NCBI GenBank assembly: GCA_036272935.1
Contig: DATAXP010000151.1
Location: 1 to 55,546 of the forward strand
Source of the DNA: DATAXP01 sp036272935
Lineage (GTDB): Bacteria; Planctomycetota; Planctomycetia; Pirellulales; PNKZ01
Direction of reading: 5' to 3'
DNA: 55,546 bases
The position numbers and the translations under genes were made by a program. The first letter of the stretch is position 1, and each line of letters begins with the position of its first letter. Of this stretch, positions 17,111 through 26,760 are shown in pieces. Under the pieces are notes generated by a model. It worked only from the letters and a program-made list of their open reading frames with translations. It had not been told where the DNA came from and did no database searches.

Positions 17111-18229
17111 CTACTGCGGGCAGGGGGCCATGTTGCCGTAGCTCGACGGAGCCGGGCCTGGCGAGCTCATCATCTGGGTGCGGTTGAGCAGAGGCTGGCA
17201 GTTCGGCAACAGCGGCGCCGCGGCGTGCTCGTGGATGAACGCGCGGTTGGCCGGAGCCGGGTACGATATGCCCGGCGTCTGCAGCACGTTCATCTTGAGC
17301 TTCTTGGTCGGAGCCGGAATCTTCGTCGACGTCCAGTTGTGCATGACGTGCTTCTGCAAGCCGGCCGGAGCGCCGAGCGGAATGTGCGGCGGACCAGGCA
17401 GACCGATCGGCGTACCGGTGATCGGCATGCCGTATTGCGGACCGTTCAAGCCCGAGACCAGACCGACGGGCATCGCCATCGGATTGCCGCCGCCAGGGCA
17501 GCTACCGGCAGCCATGGCAAACGGCACCGGTGCGCCGCTGACGTTCGCGCCGTCGGCGATCACCGCACCGCCCACCAGCTCTTCCGAGCCGGGGACTTCC
17601 AGGTCCTTGTTGCCCAGGCGGATGATCGCCAGGATCGCGCCGCGGCGATCGGCCTCGACGATCGGATCGACGCCCGGATCGAGCCGCGTGCTGACGAGCG
17701 TTTCGACGCCGGCCAAGGCCAGCTCCTGGTACTCGGCATCGGGCAGGTAAATGACCTTGGTCACGAAGTTGCCCGACAGCACCTGGTCGAAATCTTCCTC
17801 GGTGAGCTGGTACGGAATGGCGTTGTGTTCCAGGTAGGCAGCGGTGCGGGGCAGGGTGGGGCCCACCTCAAGCGTCGGATACAGCTCGACGCCGGGGCGA
17901 CCTGGGATGTTCGTCAGCTTCAGCCGGTAGATTGCTCCCTGACCGAAGTTGAATCGGCCCGGGAACACCAGCGGTTCGGAGTCGAAGCCGCCGTTGCCCA
18001 TCGCGTCCCAACTGACCATGGCCCCTTCGGGCGAGACGAAAGCGATTTGCGACGTGCCCATGTACGGCACCACCGCCGGCGGGCCAAGCGTCATGATGCC
18101 CGGCCCGGGGCCTCCGACGCCGGGGCCAGGATGCTCGAGCTGCGCGGCCGGCGGCAGGTTATTGGTCGACGGCAGTTGGCAGCCGGCGCATGCCAGAACC
18201 AGCGCGGTCACAGTCCATCGCGTTCTCAT
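17111..18229 (-). CDS. Putative lipoprotein of a three-gene envelope operon
   Basis: 372 residues. The N-terminus MRTRWTVTALVLACAGC fits a lipoprotein signal with Cys17 as the modified residue. The core (YRLKLTNIPGRPGVELYPTLE, LTEEDFDQVLSGNFVTKVIYL, PIVEADRRGAILAIIRLGN) is paralogous to the following gene. The C-terminal third is rich in Pro, Gly and Met (GMPITGTPIGLPGPPHIP). I cannot assign a function. It is the first gene of the cluster 18229 to 14991; a 236-bp gap separates it from the divergent gene at 18466, where promoters for both should lie. Confidence 0.72.
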   Translation of the reverse strand: MRTRWTVTALVLACAGCQLPSTNNLPPAAQLEHPGPGVGGPGPGIMTLGPPAVVPYMGTSQIAFVSPEGAMVSWDAMGNGGFDSEPLVFPGRFNFGQGAIYRLKLTNIPGRPGVELYPTLEVGPTLPRTAAYLEHNAIPYQLTEEDFDQVLSGNFVTKVIYLPDAEYQELALAGVETLVSTRLDPGVDPIVEADRRGAILAIIRLGNKDLEVPGSEELVGGAVIADGANVSGAPVPFAMAAGSCPGGGNPMAMPVGLVSGLNGPQYGMPITGTPIGLPGPPHIPLGAPAGLQKHVMHNWTSTKIPAPTKKLKMNVLQTPGISYPAPANRAFIHEHAAAPLLPNCQPLLNRTQMMSSPGPAPSSYGNMAPCPQ

Positions 18230-18465
18230 TGGATCGGTTCCCCCCTCGTGGATCGTTCTTGGGCCGCGTCACGCTTCGTGCGACGCCGGGTGTCGGGTGT
18301 GCGGACTTGACGTGGACAGCAACGAGCAAGCGGGCCTAAAATGCCGCCCCGCCTGGCACACTGCGGCTCGATCGTGAGCTCACGCAGCGCCGGCGCGGCG
18401 AACCTCTGCACGTATGGTCGGCCCGATACGACTCGAATCTTTGATAAATCCGCTAAAACCGCGCG

Positions 18466-19434
18466 ATGCAAAACGGTCGACCCATCTTTCCTGTCCTGTG
18501 TGCAGCACTGCTAGCATGCTGCGAGGTGCGAGCGCAACAGCCTCGGACGCGGCAAAGTGAGGTGCGGCAGCCGGCCTCGGTCGCTAGCCGAGCGCCGCTA
18601 GCGGCGCGAACTTCGGGCGAATCGGTTTCGGCTGAGCTGCTGTTAGCGAACTGCGTCGAACGGCTCGAGCACTACGCTTCGATCTCGGCGAAGATCCGCC
18701 AGCAAGGCGAGATCATGGGCATCCGCACCCTGGGCAGCGGCATCTATTTGCAAGGGAATCCCCCGAGCGGGCTGCTGCGCGTCGAACTAAAGATTCGAGC
18801 CGACGACGAGCTGACCAGCTTGCAGCAGATCTGTGATGGGCAGTTCCTCTGGATCTTCCGCAAGCTGGGCGAGGAGAGCACGCTCGGCCGGGCCGATGCG
18901 CTGCAAGTGATGCAGGCACTGCAAGCATCGCCAGCGCCGGCAGAGCAGGGGAGGGCAGGGGAGGGAAGCCGAGGGCGGCCGATGCTCGAAATCGGCATCG
19001 GCGGGTTGCCGCGCATGATGCGCAACATCGGTCGATCGTTCCATTTCACGCAGATGGCGCCGCTCGAATGGGGATCGCTACCGGTCTATGGGCTGCGCGG
19101 CGGCTGGTCGCCGCAGGCCTTGTCGCACATCGTCCCCGAGCAAGCCGAGGCCGCCGCGGCTGGCAACCTCGACTGGTCGCGCGTGCCGAGCCAGATTCCG
19201 GACGAGGCCTTGCTTCTGCTGGGGCGCGACAATCTGTTTCCGTATCGCATCGAGTACCGCCGCAGCAGCGAGCATGCGGCTGAGGGCGTGGCCGGCGGGA
19301 CGCTGCTGGTGATGGAATTGTTCGACGTGCAATTCAATGCTCCGCTGGAGCGCAACCTGTTCCGCTATCAGCCGGGCGACCTGCCGGTGGCCGATCTGAC
19401 GGGACAATACATCGAGCGGTTGCGGGGAATGTAA
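18466..19434 (+). CDS. Exported LolA-like protein of unknown function
   Basis: 322 residues with a signal peptide (FPVLCAALLACCEVRA). The body, CVERLEHYASISAKIRQQG, then GSGIYLQG, LLRVELKI and ICDGQFLWIFR, follows the half-barrel pattern of LolA/LolB-like proteins that bind lipoproteins or lipids; this is fold-level inference. The segment EQGRAGEGSRGRP at about 160 is encoded by an AGGGCAGGGGAG motif and looks like an inserted linker. It converges on pdxA with only 7 bp between the stops. Confidence 0.6.
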   Translation: MQNGRPIFPVLCAALLACCEVRAQQPRTRQSEVRQPASVASRAPLAARTSGESVSAELLLANCVERLEHYASISAKIRQQGEIMGIRTLGSGIYLQGNPPSGLLRVELKIRADDELTSLQQICDGQFLWIFRKLGEESTLGRADALQVMQALQASPAPAEQGRAGEGSRGRPMLEIGIGGLPRMMRNIGRSFHFTQMAPLEWGSLPVYGLRGGWSPQALSHIVPEQAEAAAAGNLDWSRVPSQIPDEALLLLGRDNLFPYRIEYRRSSEHAAEGVAGGTLLVMELFDVQFNAPLERNLFRYQPGDLPVADLTGQYIERLRGM

Positions 19435-19441
19435 GCCCGCG

Positions 19442-20476
19442 CTAATACGACGAACCAGTGTGTTGCGCCAACCGCGACGCGACGCGGACCGCTTCGACCA
19501 TGCTGCTCGTTTCGGCGCGCCCTTGCCACGCGAGGTCGAACGCCGTGCCGTGAGCGACACTCGTCCGCACGATTGGCAATCCCAGCGTTACGTTCACCGC
19601 GCGGTGCATTCCTAACAGCTTGAGCGCGATGTGTCCTTGGTCATGGTACATCGCTACCACGGCGTCGAATTCACCATCGCGAGCCCGCACCATGAGCGTA
19701 TCGGTCGGGAACGGTCCAGCGGCATCAATCCTTTCGGCGCGCGCTCGAGCGACGGCCGGCGCGATGATGCGCGTTTCCTCGTCCCCGAACAGGCCGGACT
19801 CGCCGGCGTGCGGATTGAGCGCGCACACGCCGATGCGCGGCGTGCGGCCGACCGCCATCCGCCGCATCACGCCCTCGGCCAGGCGAATCTTCGTAACGAC
19901 CGCATCGGTTGTTAGGTGCTTCCATACCTCGGCTAACGCCATGTGCAGCGTGACGTGAATCACGCCCAATCCCGCTGAACAGCCCAACGACGCATCGGGG
20001 CCGAGATACAGCATCATGGCGAAGTCATGCACGTCGCACAGCTCAGCCAACAGCTCGGTGTGACCCGGATAGTGATGCCCGGCTTGCCAGAGCGCCGCCT
20101 TGTGCAAGGGTGCGGTGACGATGCCATCGACCGCGCCATCGAGCGCCAGGCGAGCACCGACAACCAGCGCATCGTACGCTGCCTGCCCAGCACGCGGATC
20201 AACCGTGGCCGGCGGCACGTCGAGCACGTCGTCGCTGCCGGTGCGCAGGCAGGGAATGACCGTCGGCGACGCAACGGCGTCGGCCGGCGAAGCGATCTCG
20301 CGCACTTCAACGTTCACAGCAAGCAATCGTGCCGCGCGCCGCAGCATCTCAGGATGCCCGACGACCAGCGGCCGGCACATCGCATGCACCTCGGGCTGTG
20401 TCCATGCGCCGACGATCACTTCCGGGCCGACGCCGGTGGGATCACCCACGGTCCAGGCAAGAACAGGTCGTTGCAT
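19442..20476 (-). CDS. pdxA: 4-hydroxythreonine-4-phosphate dehydrogenase family (PdxA)
   Basis: 344 residues. WTVGDPTGVGPEVIVG at the N-terminus, VTAPLHKAALWQAGHHYPGH with metal-ligand His, GVCALNPHAGE and VAMYHDQGHIALKLLG are the family blocks. PdxA oxidises 4-phosphohydroxy-L-threonine in vitamin B6 synthesis; close paralogues (PdxA2) act on other substrates, so some doubt remains. The ATG at 20476 is used; the TTG one codon upstream is not needed. Divergent from the membrane-protein gene, with a 53-bp gap containing CTATACAAAT. Confidence 0.88.
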   Translation of the reverse strand: MQRPVLAWTVGDPTGVGPEVIVGAWTQPEVHAMCRPLVVGHPEMLRRAARLLAVNVEVREIASPADAVASPTVIPCLRTGSDDVLDVPPATVDPRAGQAAYDALVVGARLALDGAVDGIVTAPLHKAALWQAGHHYPGHTELLAELCDVHDFAMMLYLGPDASLGCSAGLGVIHVTLHMALAEVWKHLTTDAVVTKIRLAEGVMRRMAVGRTPRIGVCALNPHAGESGLFGDEETRIIAPAVARARAERIDAAGPFPTDTLMVRARDGEFDAVVAMYHDQGHIALKLLGMHRAVNVTLGLPIVRTSVAHGTAFDLAWQGRAETSSMVEAVRVASRLAQHTGSSY

Positions 20477-20529
20477 CAACCTATTTTACGCCTTGCGATG
20501 CGCGCCTTGCAGTCTATACAAATTCATTC

Positions 20530-21087
20530 GTGAGCCGCATTTTCAATGTTCTTGTCGGTTTCGGTCTGGGATTCTTGATCCTGGCGATCGCGACTGGCCT
20601 GCCGCTATTGTCGAGCGACATTCGCGATCCGGCCGATCGGGCCACGCAGCGCAGCCTGGCAATCCATCGCATGTCGGGCATCGCCGCAGGCATGGCATTG
20701 CTGTTGGTCAATTGCGTGGTGGTGACGTATTTCATCGGTACAAGCCGCTGGTGTCGCGAAGTGAGCGAGACGTACGTACTCGGCGATCGGTTCATCGACG
20801 CCAGTTCGCGGCTCAAGCGGCGCACGTTCCCGGCATCGCTGGCGGCGATCGTCACGGTGATCGGCATTGCCGCCCTCGGAGCCGCGGCCGATCCGATGAC
20901 CGGCACACCGCCGACCACGTCAGGGCTTTCGTGGGGCACGCTGCATTTGCTGGCCGCTTGCGCGGGACTGGCGATCATTGGCGTGGCGTGCTTTGTGCAA
21001 AGCGCGAACCTTCGGGCCAATCACGAGGTGATCACCGGCGTGTTGGCCGAAGTGCACCGCATTCGCCACGAGCGAGGCCTGGAGTAG
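20530..21087 (+). CDS. Four-helix integral membrane protein of unknown function
   Basis: 185 residues from a GTG at 20530; the longer in-frame extension overlaps pdxA antisense and looks non-coding. Four membrane segments are visible: VLVGFGLGFLILAIATGL, IAAGMALLLVNCVVVTYFI, LAAIVTVIGIAALGAAA and LLAACAGLAIIGVACFV. No family motif recognised. It ends 7 bp before dtd, so the two are probably one transcript. Confidence 0.7.
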   Translation: MSRIFNVLVGFGLGFLILAIATGLPLLSSDIRDPADRATQRSLAIHRMSGIAAGMALLLVNCVVVTYFIGTSRWCREVSETYVLGDRFIDASSRLKRRTFPASLAAIVTVIGIAALGAAADPMTGTPPTTSGLSWGTLHLLAACAGLAIIGVACFVQSANLRANHEVITGVLAEVHRIRHERGLE

Positions 21088-21094
21088 TCGGCCG

Positions 21095-21544
21095 ATGCGA
21101 GCTTGCCTTCAGCGGGTGACCGAGGCTCGGGTGACGGTTGCCGGTGAGATCACCGGTGAGATCGGCCGCGGCCTGCTAGTGTTGTTAGGCGTTGCCGCCG
21201 GTGATGCCGAGGCCGATGTCGATTTTCTGGCCGATAAGCTTGTTGGCCTGCGCGTGTTCAACGACGCCGAAGGGAAAATGAACCTAGCGCTGGCGGACGT
21301 GGGCGGGGCGATGCTTGTCGTCAGTCAGTTCACGTTGCTGGGTGATTGCCGCAAGGGTCGTCGCCCCAGCTACAGCGATGCCGCCGAGCCGGCCCTGGCC
21401 GAGCGGCTGTACGAGCAATTCGTGGCCGCGGTGCGCGCTAGGGGCATCACGGTGGCGACCGGCCGGTTTCGCGCCGATATGCAAGTGGCGCTGGTGAATG
21501 AGGGGCCAGTGACGTTGCTGGTCGATTCGTGCCGGGAATTCTGA
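21095..21544 (+). CDS. dtd: D-aminoacyl-tRNA deacylase
   Basis: 149 residues, normal length. The two active-site signatures are present: SQFTLLGDCRKGRRPS and the NEGPVTLLVD version of NxGPVT. The N-terminus MRACLQRVTEARVTV is typical. The enzyme clears D-amino acids and glycine from mischarged tRNA at the dimer interface, in the cytoplasm. The ATG is 7 bp after the membrane-protein stop. It converges directly on the broken DUF5615 toxin gene, stops adjoining at 21544/21545. Confidence 0.95.
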   Translation: MRACLQRVTEARVTVAGEITGEIGRGLLVLLGVAAGDAEADVDFLADKLVGLRVFNDAEGKMNLALADVGGAMLVVSQFTLLGDCRKGRRPSYSDAAEPALAERLYEQFVAAVRARGITVATGRFRADMQVALVNEGPVTLLVDSCREF

Positions 21545-21862
21545 TTAGACCGAGAGTTCTTCAATCACACCCGGTTGAGCGCGCCTTATGGCCGCAACGA
21601 TCTCGACGGCTTTCGATTCGATGCGCGGCCACGACGTTGACAGGAGCACCAGGATGGCGAATTTCTGACCGCCGAGATGCTGCTGGTGCCTCAAGTTCTG
21701 ATCCGTGGTGATCAGCAACTCATGTTTTTCGTTTTCTGCGGCATTGAGCAGCGCGCCATTCTCCAACGTAGACCAGCCACGCTCGAATGCGGTGTCGACT
21801 AAGTGCCCGGCCAGGTGGCGCCGTCATGGAACAGGCACGCCCTGATCGAACAGGATTCTCAT
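21545..21862 (-). pseudogene. DUF5615 PIN-like toxin interrupted by an in-frame TGA
   Basis: Reading from the ATG at 21862 (overlapping the antitoxin stop as ATGA) gives MRILFDQGVPVP, a TGA at 21826-21824, then in the same frame RRHLAGHLVDTAF and ERGWSTLENGALLNAAE, ELLITTDQNLRHQ and FAILVLLSTSWPRI. This is the whole DUF5615 family pattern, including the first Asp and the TTDQNL motif, with one nonsense codon at position 13. A 73-codon fragment (21766-21545) starting at an internal codon remains open but lacks the catalytic N-terminus. The toxin is probably dead; a sequencing error is the alternative. Confidence 0.75.
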
Positions 21863-22086
21863 GGATACGAGGTGCCGGCGGCCGAAGCCGCCTCATGCTC
21901 AAGCATCGCGACGACCTGCGATCGCTGGACACCCGGGAACCAGAGAAGAAAATCGGTCACCGATGCGCCATCCTTCAGATTCTCGAACAAGGCGGCGATT
22001 GGAACGCGTGTGCCCCGAAAGACCCAGGCGCCACTTACTTTGTCGGGATGCCGTTCGACGGCGTCGCAATCGTCCCACGCTGCCAT
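21859..22086 (-). CDS. DUF433 antitoxin
   Basis: 75 residues. The DUF433 core is clear: VFRGTRVPIAALFENLKDG, then VTDFLLWFPGV and VVAMLEHEA, a winged-helix-like module that pairs with DUF5615 toxins. It precedes and overlaps the toxin gene by ATGA, the usual arrangement. It appears intact although the partner toxin is interrupted. Confidence 0.82.
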   Translation of the reverse strand: MAAWDDCDAVERHPDKVSGAWVFRGTRVPIAALFENLKDGASVTDFLLWFPGVQRSQVVAMLEHEAASAAGTSYP

Positions 22087-22166
22087 AGCACGGTCTCGCT
22101 CACGTTACTTATCCAGTCCAATCTTAACGCGCGGTGAAAGCGAGATGAAGCGCAGGCGAGCCGCGG

Positions 22167-22862
22167 CTATCTCTTCTGGAAGTCGTCGATGATGCGCGTG
22201 GCGACCTTGTGCAGCTCGGCGCTCTCGGGCGAGACGCTTTCCCAAATCGGATCGTGCAGCACCAGAAGCGACGTGAAGGTCATGATCGCGTAAGCGACCG
22301 CCGTGGCCCAGCGGCACTCGCTCCACAGCTTCACGGCCGTGCCGAACGAGCTCTTGAGCCGAGCGTGGCGGAAATCGACGCTCCAAATCTCGTCCAGTAT
22401 CAGGTGCGAAAGAAAGCCGAGCGTCACTGCGCCGGCTTTGTAGTAGCGCAGGTTGATGTTGCCCACGGTGCAGACCAGAAAGGCGATCTCGGTGAAGATC
22501 AATGCCACGGGCAAGCTATGAAAGATGCCGCGATGCACCGTCCAATGCTTGAGGAAGTGGTAGAGCACGAAGCGGATGAACAGGTAGATCAACGCTCCGG
22601 CCAGGATCATCGACTCGTGCGTCCAACCCCAATGGCGAAAGCGATCGGTGAGCAACATCGGCACGGCGGCCGCGGCAAAGCAGACGCTCTCGTGCATCGG
22701 CTTGCCCGGGCCGCTGTCGAGATCAGGCAACATGCCCGAGACGCTGCACAGCGTGGTGGCCAAGGCGCAGCTCGGCAACGGCACGCCCAGCGCCACGCCC
22801 CCTACCCCGTAGGCGATGCCCAGGGTGGTGCTTGCCGAGATGTGAATCTTGAACATGGGCAT
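22167..22862 (-). CDS. YdjM-like membrane-bound metal-dependent hydrolase
   Basis: 231 residues from ATG 22862 (a second ATG is 6 bp in). The family motifs SGMLPDLDSG, HRGIFHSLPVA and SHLILDEIWS supply Asp and His ligands; about four hydrophobic segments lie between them. Homologues (YdjM/DUF457) are inner-membrane proteins with assumed hydrolase activity; the substrate is unknown. The longer upstream frame is rejected because it lacks membrane character. Divergent from cvpA across a 234-bp gap filled by two repeats. Confidence 0.75.
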   Translation of the reverse strand: MPMFKIHISASTTLGIAYGVGGVALGVPLPSCALATTLCSVSGMLPDLDSGPGKPMHESVCFAAAAVPMLLTDRFRHWGWTHESMILAGALIYLFIRFVLYHFLKHWTVHRGIFHSLPVALIFTEIAFLVCTVGNINLRYYKAGAVTLGFLSHLILDEIWSVDFRHARLKSSFGTAVKLWSECRWATAVAYAIMTFTSLLVLHDPIWESVSPESAELHKVATRIIDDFQKR

Positions 22863-22983
22863 GGAGAGCGCTTCCTTGCTGGGTGCCGCAGCGCGAATCG
22901 ACACGAGATCGCGCCGCGGACTGTATCGCAAGCACCGAGATGAGCCAAGGCCAGTCGCGATAGCTAGCTGGGAAGGCGATAAC

Positions 22984-23009
22984 GCGCGTCGCAAGCGACG
23001 CGGCTAAAC
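22984..23009. repeat. Partial GGCTAAAC-family element
   Basis: GCGTCGCAAGCGACGC is a perfect hairpin followed by GGCTAAACGCG. This equals the right half of the GTTTAGCCGG palindromes; the left arm is missing. Confidence 0.7.
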
Positions 23010-23058
23010 GCGACAATGCACTTCGACGCTCGTTGCCGCGACGCTATACTCGCCGCCA

Positions 23059-23092
23059 CTTCTAACTTCTGCATTCTGACTTCTGCCTTCCC
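23059..23092. repeat. CTTCTGCATTCTGACTTCTGCC word-repeat, half copy
   Basis: The right-hand words of the GGCAGAAG family stand here alone, directly before the cvpA start. Read through, they extend the frame upstream with SNFCILTSAF, which I take to be non-native. Confidence 0.75.
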
Positions 23093-23096
23093 CTGC

Positions 23097-23627
23097 ATGC
23101 AGCCTTACGACTACGTGATGCTCGTCGTGATTGCCGTCACGACACTTTGGGGATTTCGCAAAGGGCTGGCGTGGCAGGTGGCGGCGCTCGTGTCGCTGGC
23201 GGCGAGTTATTTCATCGCGCTCGAGACGGCCGACACGCTGGCGCCGCACCTCAGCGCCCAGGCTCCGTGGAACAAATTCCTGGCGATGCTGCTGATTTAC
23301 CTGGGAACGTCGCTGGTGGTTTGGGTCGGCTTTGGCGTCATATCCGGCGTAATCGATCGCGTGAGGCTGCGCAGCTTCGATCGGCAGATCGGCGGGGTAG
23401 TGGGGCTGGTGAAGGGGCTGCTGCTGTGCGTGGTCGTCACTTTCTTTTGCGTGACGATGTCGCCGGCAGCGCGCGACCAAGTGCTGCGATCGCGCTCCGG
23501 ATACTACCTGGCGCTGGCGATCCACGAAGGGGAGCCGATCATGCCGCGCGAAGCCCGCGAGTTGCTCGGGCCGTATCTCGATCGGCTCGATCGCGGCCTC
23601 GATCCGCGCGTCTCTGGGGTACCGTGA
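23097..23627 (+). CDS. CvpA-family membrane protein
   Basis: 176 residues from the ATG at 23097. YDYVMLVVIAVTTLWGFRKGLAWQ, then AALVSLAASYFIA, LAMLLIYLGTSLVVWVGFG and GGVVGLVKGLLLCVVVTFF give the four membrane spans and the G-x-x-x-G pattern of the CvpA family, named for colicin V production but widespread. Role is probably envelope maintenance. A 34-bp palindrome lies 42 bp after the stop, before the converging accA. Confidence 0.8.
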   Translation: MQPYDYVMLVVIAVTTLWGFRKGLAWQVAALVSLAASYFIALETADTLAPHLSAQAPWNKFLAMLLIYLGTSLVVWVGFGVISGVIDRVRLRSFDRQIGGVVGLVKGLLLCVVVTFFCVTMSPAARDQVLRSRSGYYLALAIHEGEPIMPREARELLGPYLDRLDRGLDPRVSGVP

Positions 23628-23669
23628 GGCGGGCAGGCGAAACCTCGAATCCCGCGGCAAATCCAGACG

Positions 23670-23702
23670 AACGTCCGGACATAAGAAACATTATCGGACG
23701 TT
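23670..23702. terminator. Palindrome between converging genes (terminator-like, also dif-like)
   Basis: AACGTCCGGACATAA at 23670-23684, centre GAAACA, then TTATCGGACGTT at 23691-23702. The arms pair through AACGTCCG and ATAA/TTAT. Its position between converging cvpA and accA fits a bidirectional terminator, but no T-tract follows. The ATAA-6 bp-TTAT core also has the geometry of a Xer site; see findings. Confidence 0.5.
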
Positions 23703-23752
23703 GCGGGGGTGGGTGGATTTCAGCCAAATCCGGCACGTTCGGCAGCCGCGAT

Positions 23753-24718
23753 TTACGATTCCAGGAACACACCCATGCGGCGGAACTTGTCGTAGCGACT
23801 GTCCACCAAGGAGTCGAGGTCCTTGGGCACCAGTTCCCGCAGCGACCGGGTCAGATACATCTTCAGCCGGGCCGCCATCTGGTGGTGATCGCGGTGAGCG
23901 CCGCCCAAGGGCTCCTCGATCAGGTCGTCAACCACGCGCAGGCGCATCAGGTCGCGGCTGGTGAATTTGAGCGCCTTGGCAGCCTGGTCGGCGTAAGCGG
24001 CGCTCTTCCAAAGAATGCCGGCGCAACCCTCGGGGCTGATCACTGAGTAGTAGGCGAATTCAAGAATTGCTACCCGGTCGCCGACGCCGATGCCCAGGGC
24101 ACCGCCCGAGCCGCCTTCGCCGATCACAACGCAGACGATCGGCGTCCGCAGGCGCGACATCTCGAACATGTTGTTGGCGATCATCTGCGCCTGGCCGCGC
24201 TCCTCGGCGCCCACGCCGGGGTAGGCGCCGGGGGTGTCGATGAAGCAGATGACCGGCACCTTGTACTTCGCCGCCAGCTTCATCTTTGAGAGAGCTTTGC
24301 GGTAGCCCTCGGGGTGGGCGCAGCCGAAGTAACAGGCATTGCGCTCGCGGAGCGTTTTGCCTTTCTGATGGCCGATGACCATCACCTTGTACTCATCGAG
24401 CTTGGCGAAGCCGGTGCGGATCGCCTGGTCGTCGCCAAAAGCCTTGTCGCCGTGCAACTCGTAGAAGTCGTCGAAGACCAACTGCAAGTAGTCGGTCGTC
24501 ATCGGCCGCTCGGGATGCCGCGCGACCTGTACGACTTCCCACGCCTCGAGGTTGCCGTAGATCCTTTTCTTCAGCTCGGCCAATTCGCGCCGCAGCCGGC
24601 GGACGTCCTCGGCCTCTTCGGCCGTGCGTTGATCGCTTGCCTCGATCCGGCTGATTTGCGCTTCGAGCTCGTAGATCGGCCGCTCGAAGACGAGGCGTTG
24701 CGACGATGCGGTGGCCAT
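23753..24718 (-). CDS. accA: Acetyl-CoA carboxylase carboxyltransferase subunit alpha
   Basis: 321 residues, standard length. FERPIYELEAQISRIE at the N-terminus, ARHPERPMTTDYLQLVFDDF, HQKGKTLRERN, FIDTPGAYPGVGAEERGQ (oxyanion region) and GEGGSGGALGIGVGDRV are invariant in AccA. With AccD it transfers CO2 from biotin to acetyl-CoA, first step of fatty-acid synthesis. accD is not in the window. The ATG at 24718 is clear. Confidence 0.97.
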   Translation of the reverse strand: MATASSQRLVFERPIYELEAQISRIEASDQRTAEEAEDVRRLRRELAELKKRIYGNLEAWEVVQVARHPERPMTTDYLQLVFDDFYELHGDKAFGDDQAIRTGFAKLDEYKVMVIGHQKGKTLRERNACYFGCAHPEGYRKALSKMKLAAKYKVPVICFIDTPGAYPGVGAEERGQAQMIANNMFEMSRLRTPIVCVVIGEGGSGGALGIGVGDRVAILEFAYYSVISPEGCAGILWKSAAYADQAAKALKFTSRDLMRLRVVDDLIEEPLGGAHRDHHQMAARLKMYLTRSLRELVPKDLDSLVDSRYDKFRRMGVFLES

Positions 24719-24745
24719 GCGAATCTCAACCGGGGAACTCGAAAC

Positions 24746-24876
24746 CTAAGGGCCTATCCGAAAACCGCGTGGGGCAGGCATTCCTGCCTGCCGTCGGTCA
24801 CGATTCTCACGGCAGACAAGAATGCCTGCCCCACGCGACGAACGCGTTGGTCGGCGGCTTTCGGATAGGCTCTTAG
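24746..24876. repeat. Nested inverted repeat element E (CTAAGGGCCTATCCGAAA arms)
   Basis: Outer arms at 24746-24763 and 24859-24876 match 17 of 18. Inner arms GTGGGGCAGGCATTC at 24769-24783 and GAATGCCTGCCCCAC at 24820-24834 are perfect. The right outer arm ends in CTTAG and contains the truA stop codon (24873-24875). Same outer/inner architecture as element A, different sequences. Confidence 0.9.
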
Positions 24877-25639
24877 ATATTATCGTAGTCGACCCGCACC
24901 AGGAATAGACCTTCAGGCGGCGCCTTCATGCCGGCGAGCCGCCGATCGCGCGACGACAGCACCTCGGCGGCCCAAGCGACCGACCGCTTGCCACGACCGA
25001 TCTCGACCAAGGTGCCGACCATCGTGCGGACCATGTTGTACAGGAACCCATCGGCCTCGATCTCGAACGTGATAACATTCGGCTCAGGGTTCATTTCGGA
25101 GGCCGAACGCGCCACGGTCGCGTCGTACACGGTACGCACCGTGGTGATGCGCTGCGAGCCGGCACTCTCGAAGGCGGCGAAGTCATGCCGGCCCAGCCAG
25201 CTTTGCGCGGCGGCGTGCATCGCCGCTTCGTCCAATCGCTCCCAGAGGTGCCAAGCATAGCGGCGGCGGAACACGTCGGGCTGTCGGCCGTCGTGTAGCA
25301 CGTAGCGATAGCGTTTCCGCACGGCGTCGCGCGTGGCGTGGAAACGCTCGGCGACCTTTTCGGCCGACAGCACGGCAATATCTCGCGGCAGCTCGGCGTT
25401 GAGCGCGCGGCCCAGGACGGCCGCCGCTAAGCTGCTGTCGGTGGTGAAGCTGACCACCTGGCCCAGCGCATGCACGCCAGCGTCGGTCCGTCCGCTGGCG
25501 ATGACCCGCAGACGTTCACCCGTGATCTTGTGGATCGCTTCTTCCAGTGCGCCTTGGATGGTCGGCACCTCGGGCTGCCATTGCCAGCCGGCGTAGGCTG
25601 TGCCGTCGTAGGCGATGGTGAGCTTGATGGTGCGGGCCA

Positions 25640-25640
<1 letters not shown>
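24873..25640 (-). CDS. truA: tRNA pseudouridine(38-40) synthase
   Basis: 255 residues. IKLTIAYDGTAYAGWQWQP, then VIASGRTDAGVHALGQV with the catalytic Asp, RKRYRYVLHDG, and FLYNMVRTMVGTLVEIG near the C-terminus are TruA blocks. It isomerises uridines 38-40 in tRNA anticodon arms. The ATG at 25640 shares its A with the asd stop (TGATG), so translation is coupled. The gene ends inside a palindromic repeat arm. Confidence 0.95.
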
Positions 25641-26683
<1,043 letters not shown>

Positions 26684-26705
26684 GATGCTGGGACTCCGAC
26701 GAAGG

Positions 26706-26758
26706 ATCGGTGGCAAACGGTCCATTGTCCATCGACCGTCGGCGATTGTCCATCGGCC
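26706..26758. repeat. GTCCATTGTCCATCG word-repeat at the asd 5' end
   Basis: GTCCATTGTCCATCGACC is followed by CGATTGTCCATCGGCC; on the minus strand this reads ATGGACAATCG and ATGGACAATGG in tandem. It supplies an ATG (26725) in frame with asd. I regard it as a dispersed repeat that has landed in the 5' leader. Confidence 0.7.
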
Positions 26759-26760
26759 AA

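Noticed and set aside
21824..21826. TGA in the DUF5615 gene read as selenocysteine or recoded Trp
   Set aside because: No selenocysteine insertion hairpin is evident, Sec is not known in this family, and other genes here use TGA as stop.
23016..23096. Upstream start for CvpA
   Set aside because: The extra residues come from the CTTCTGCATT word-repeat, while the ATG at 23097 begins the family domain.
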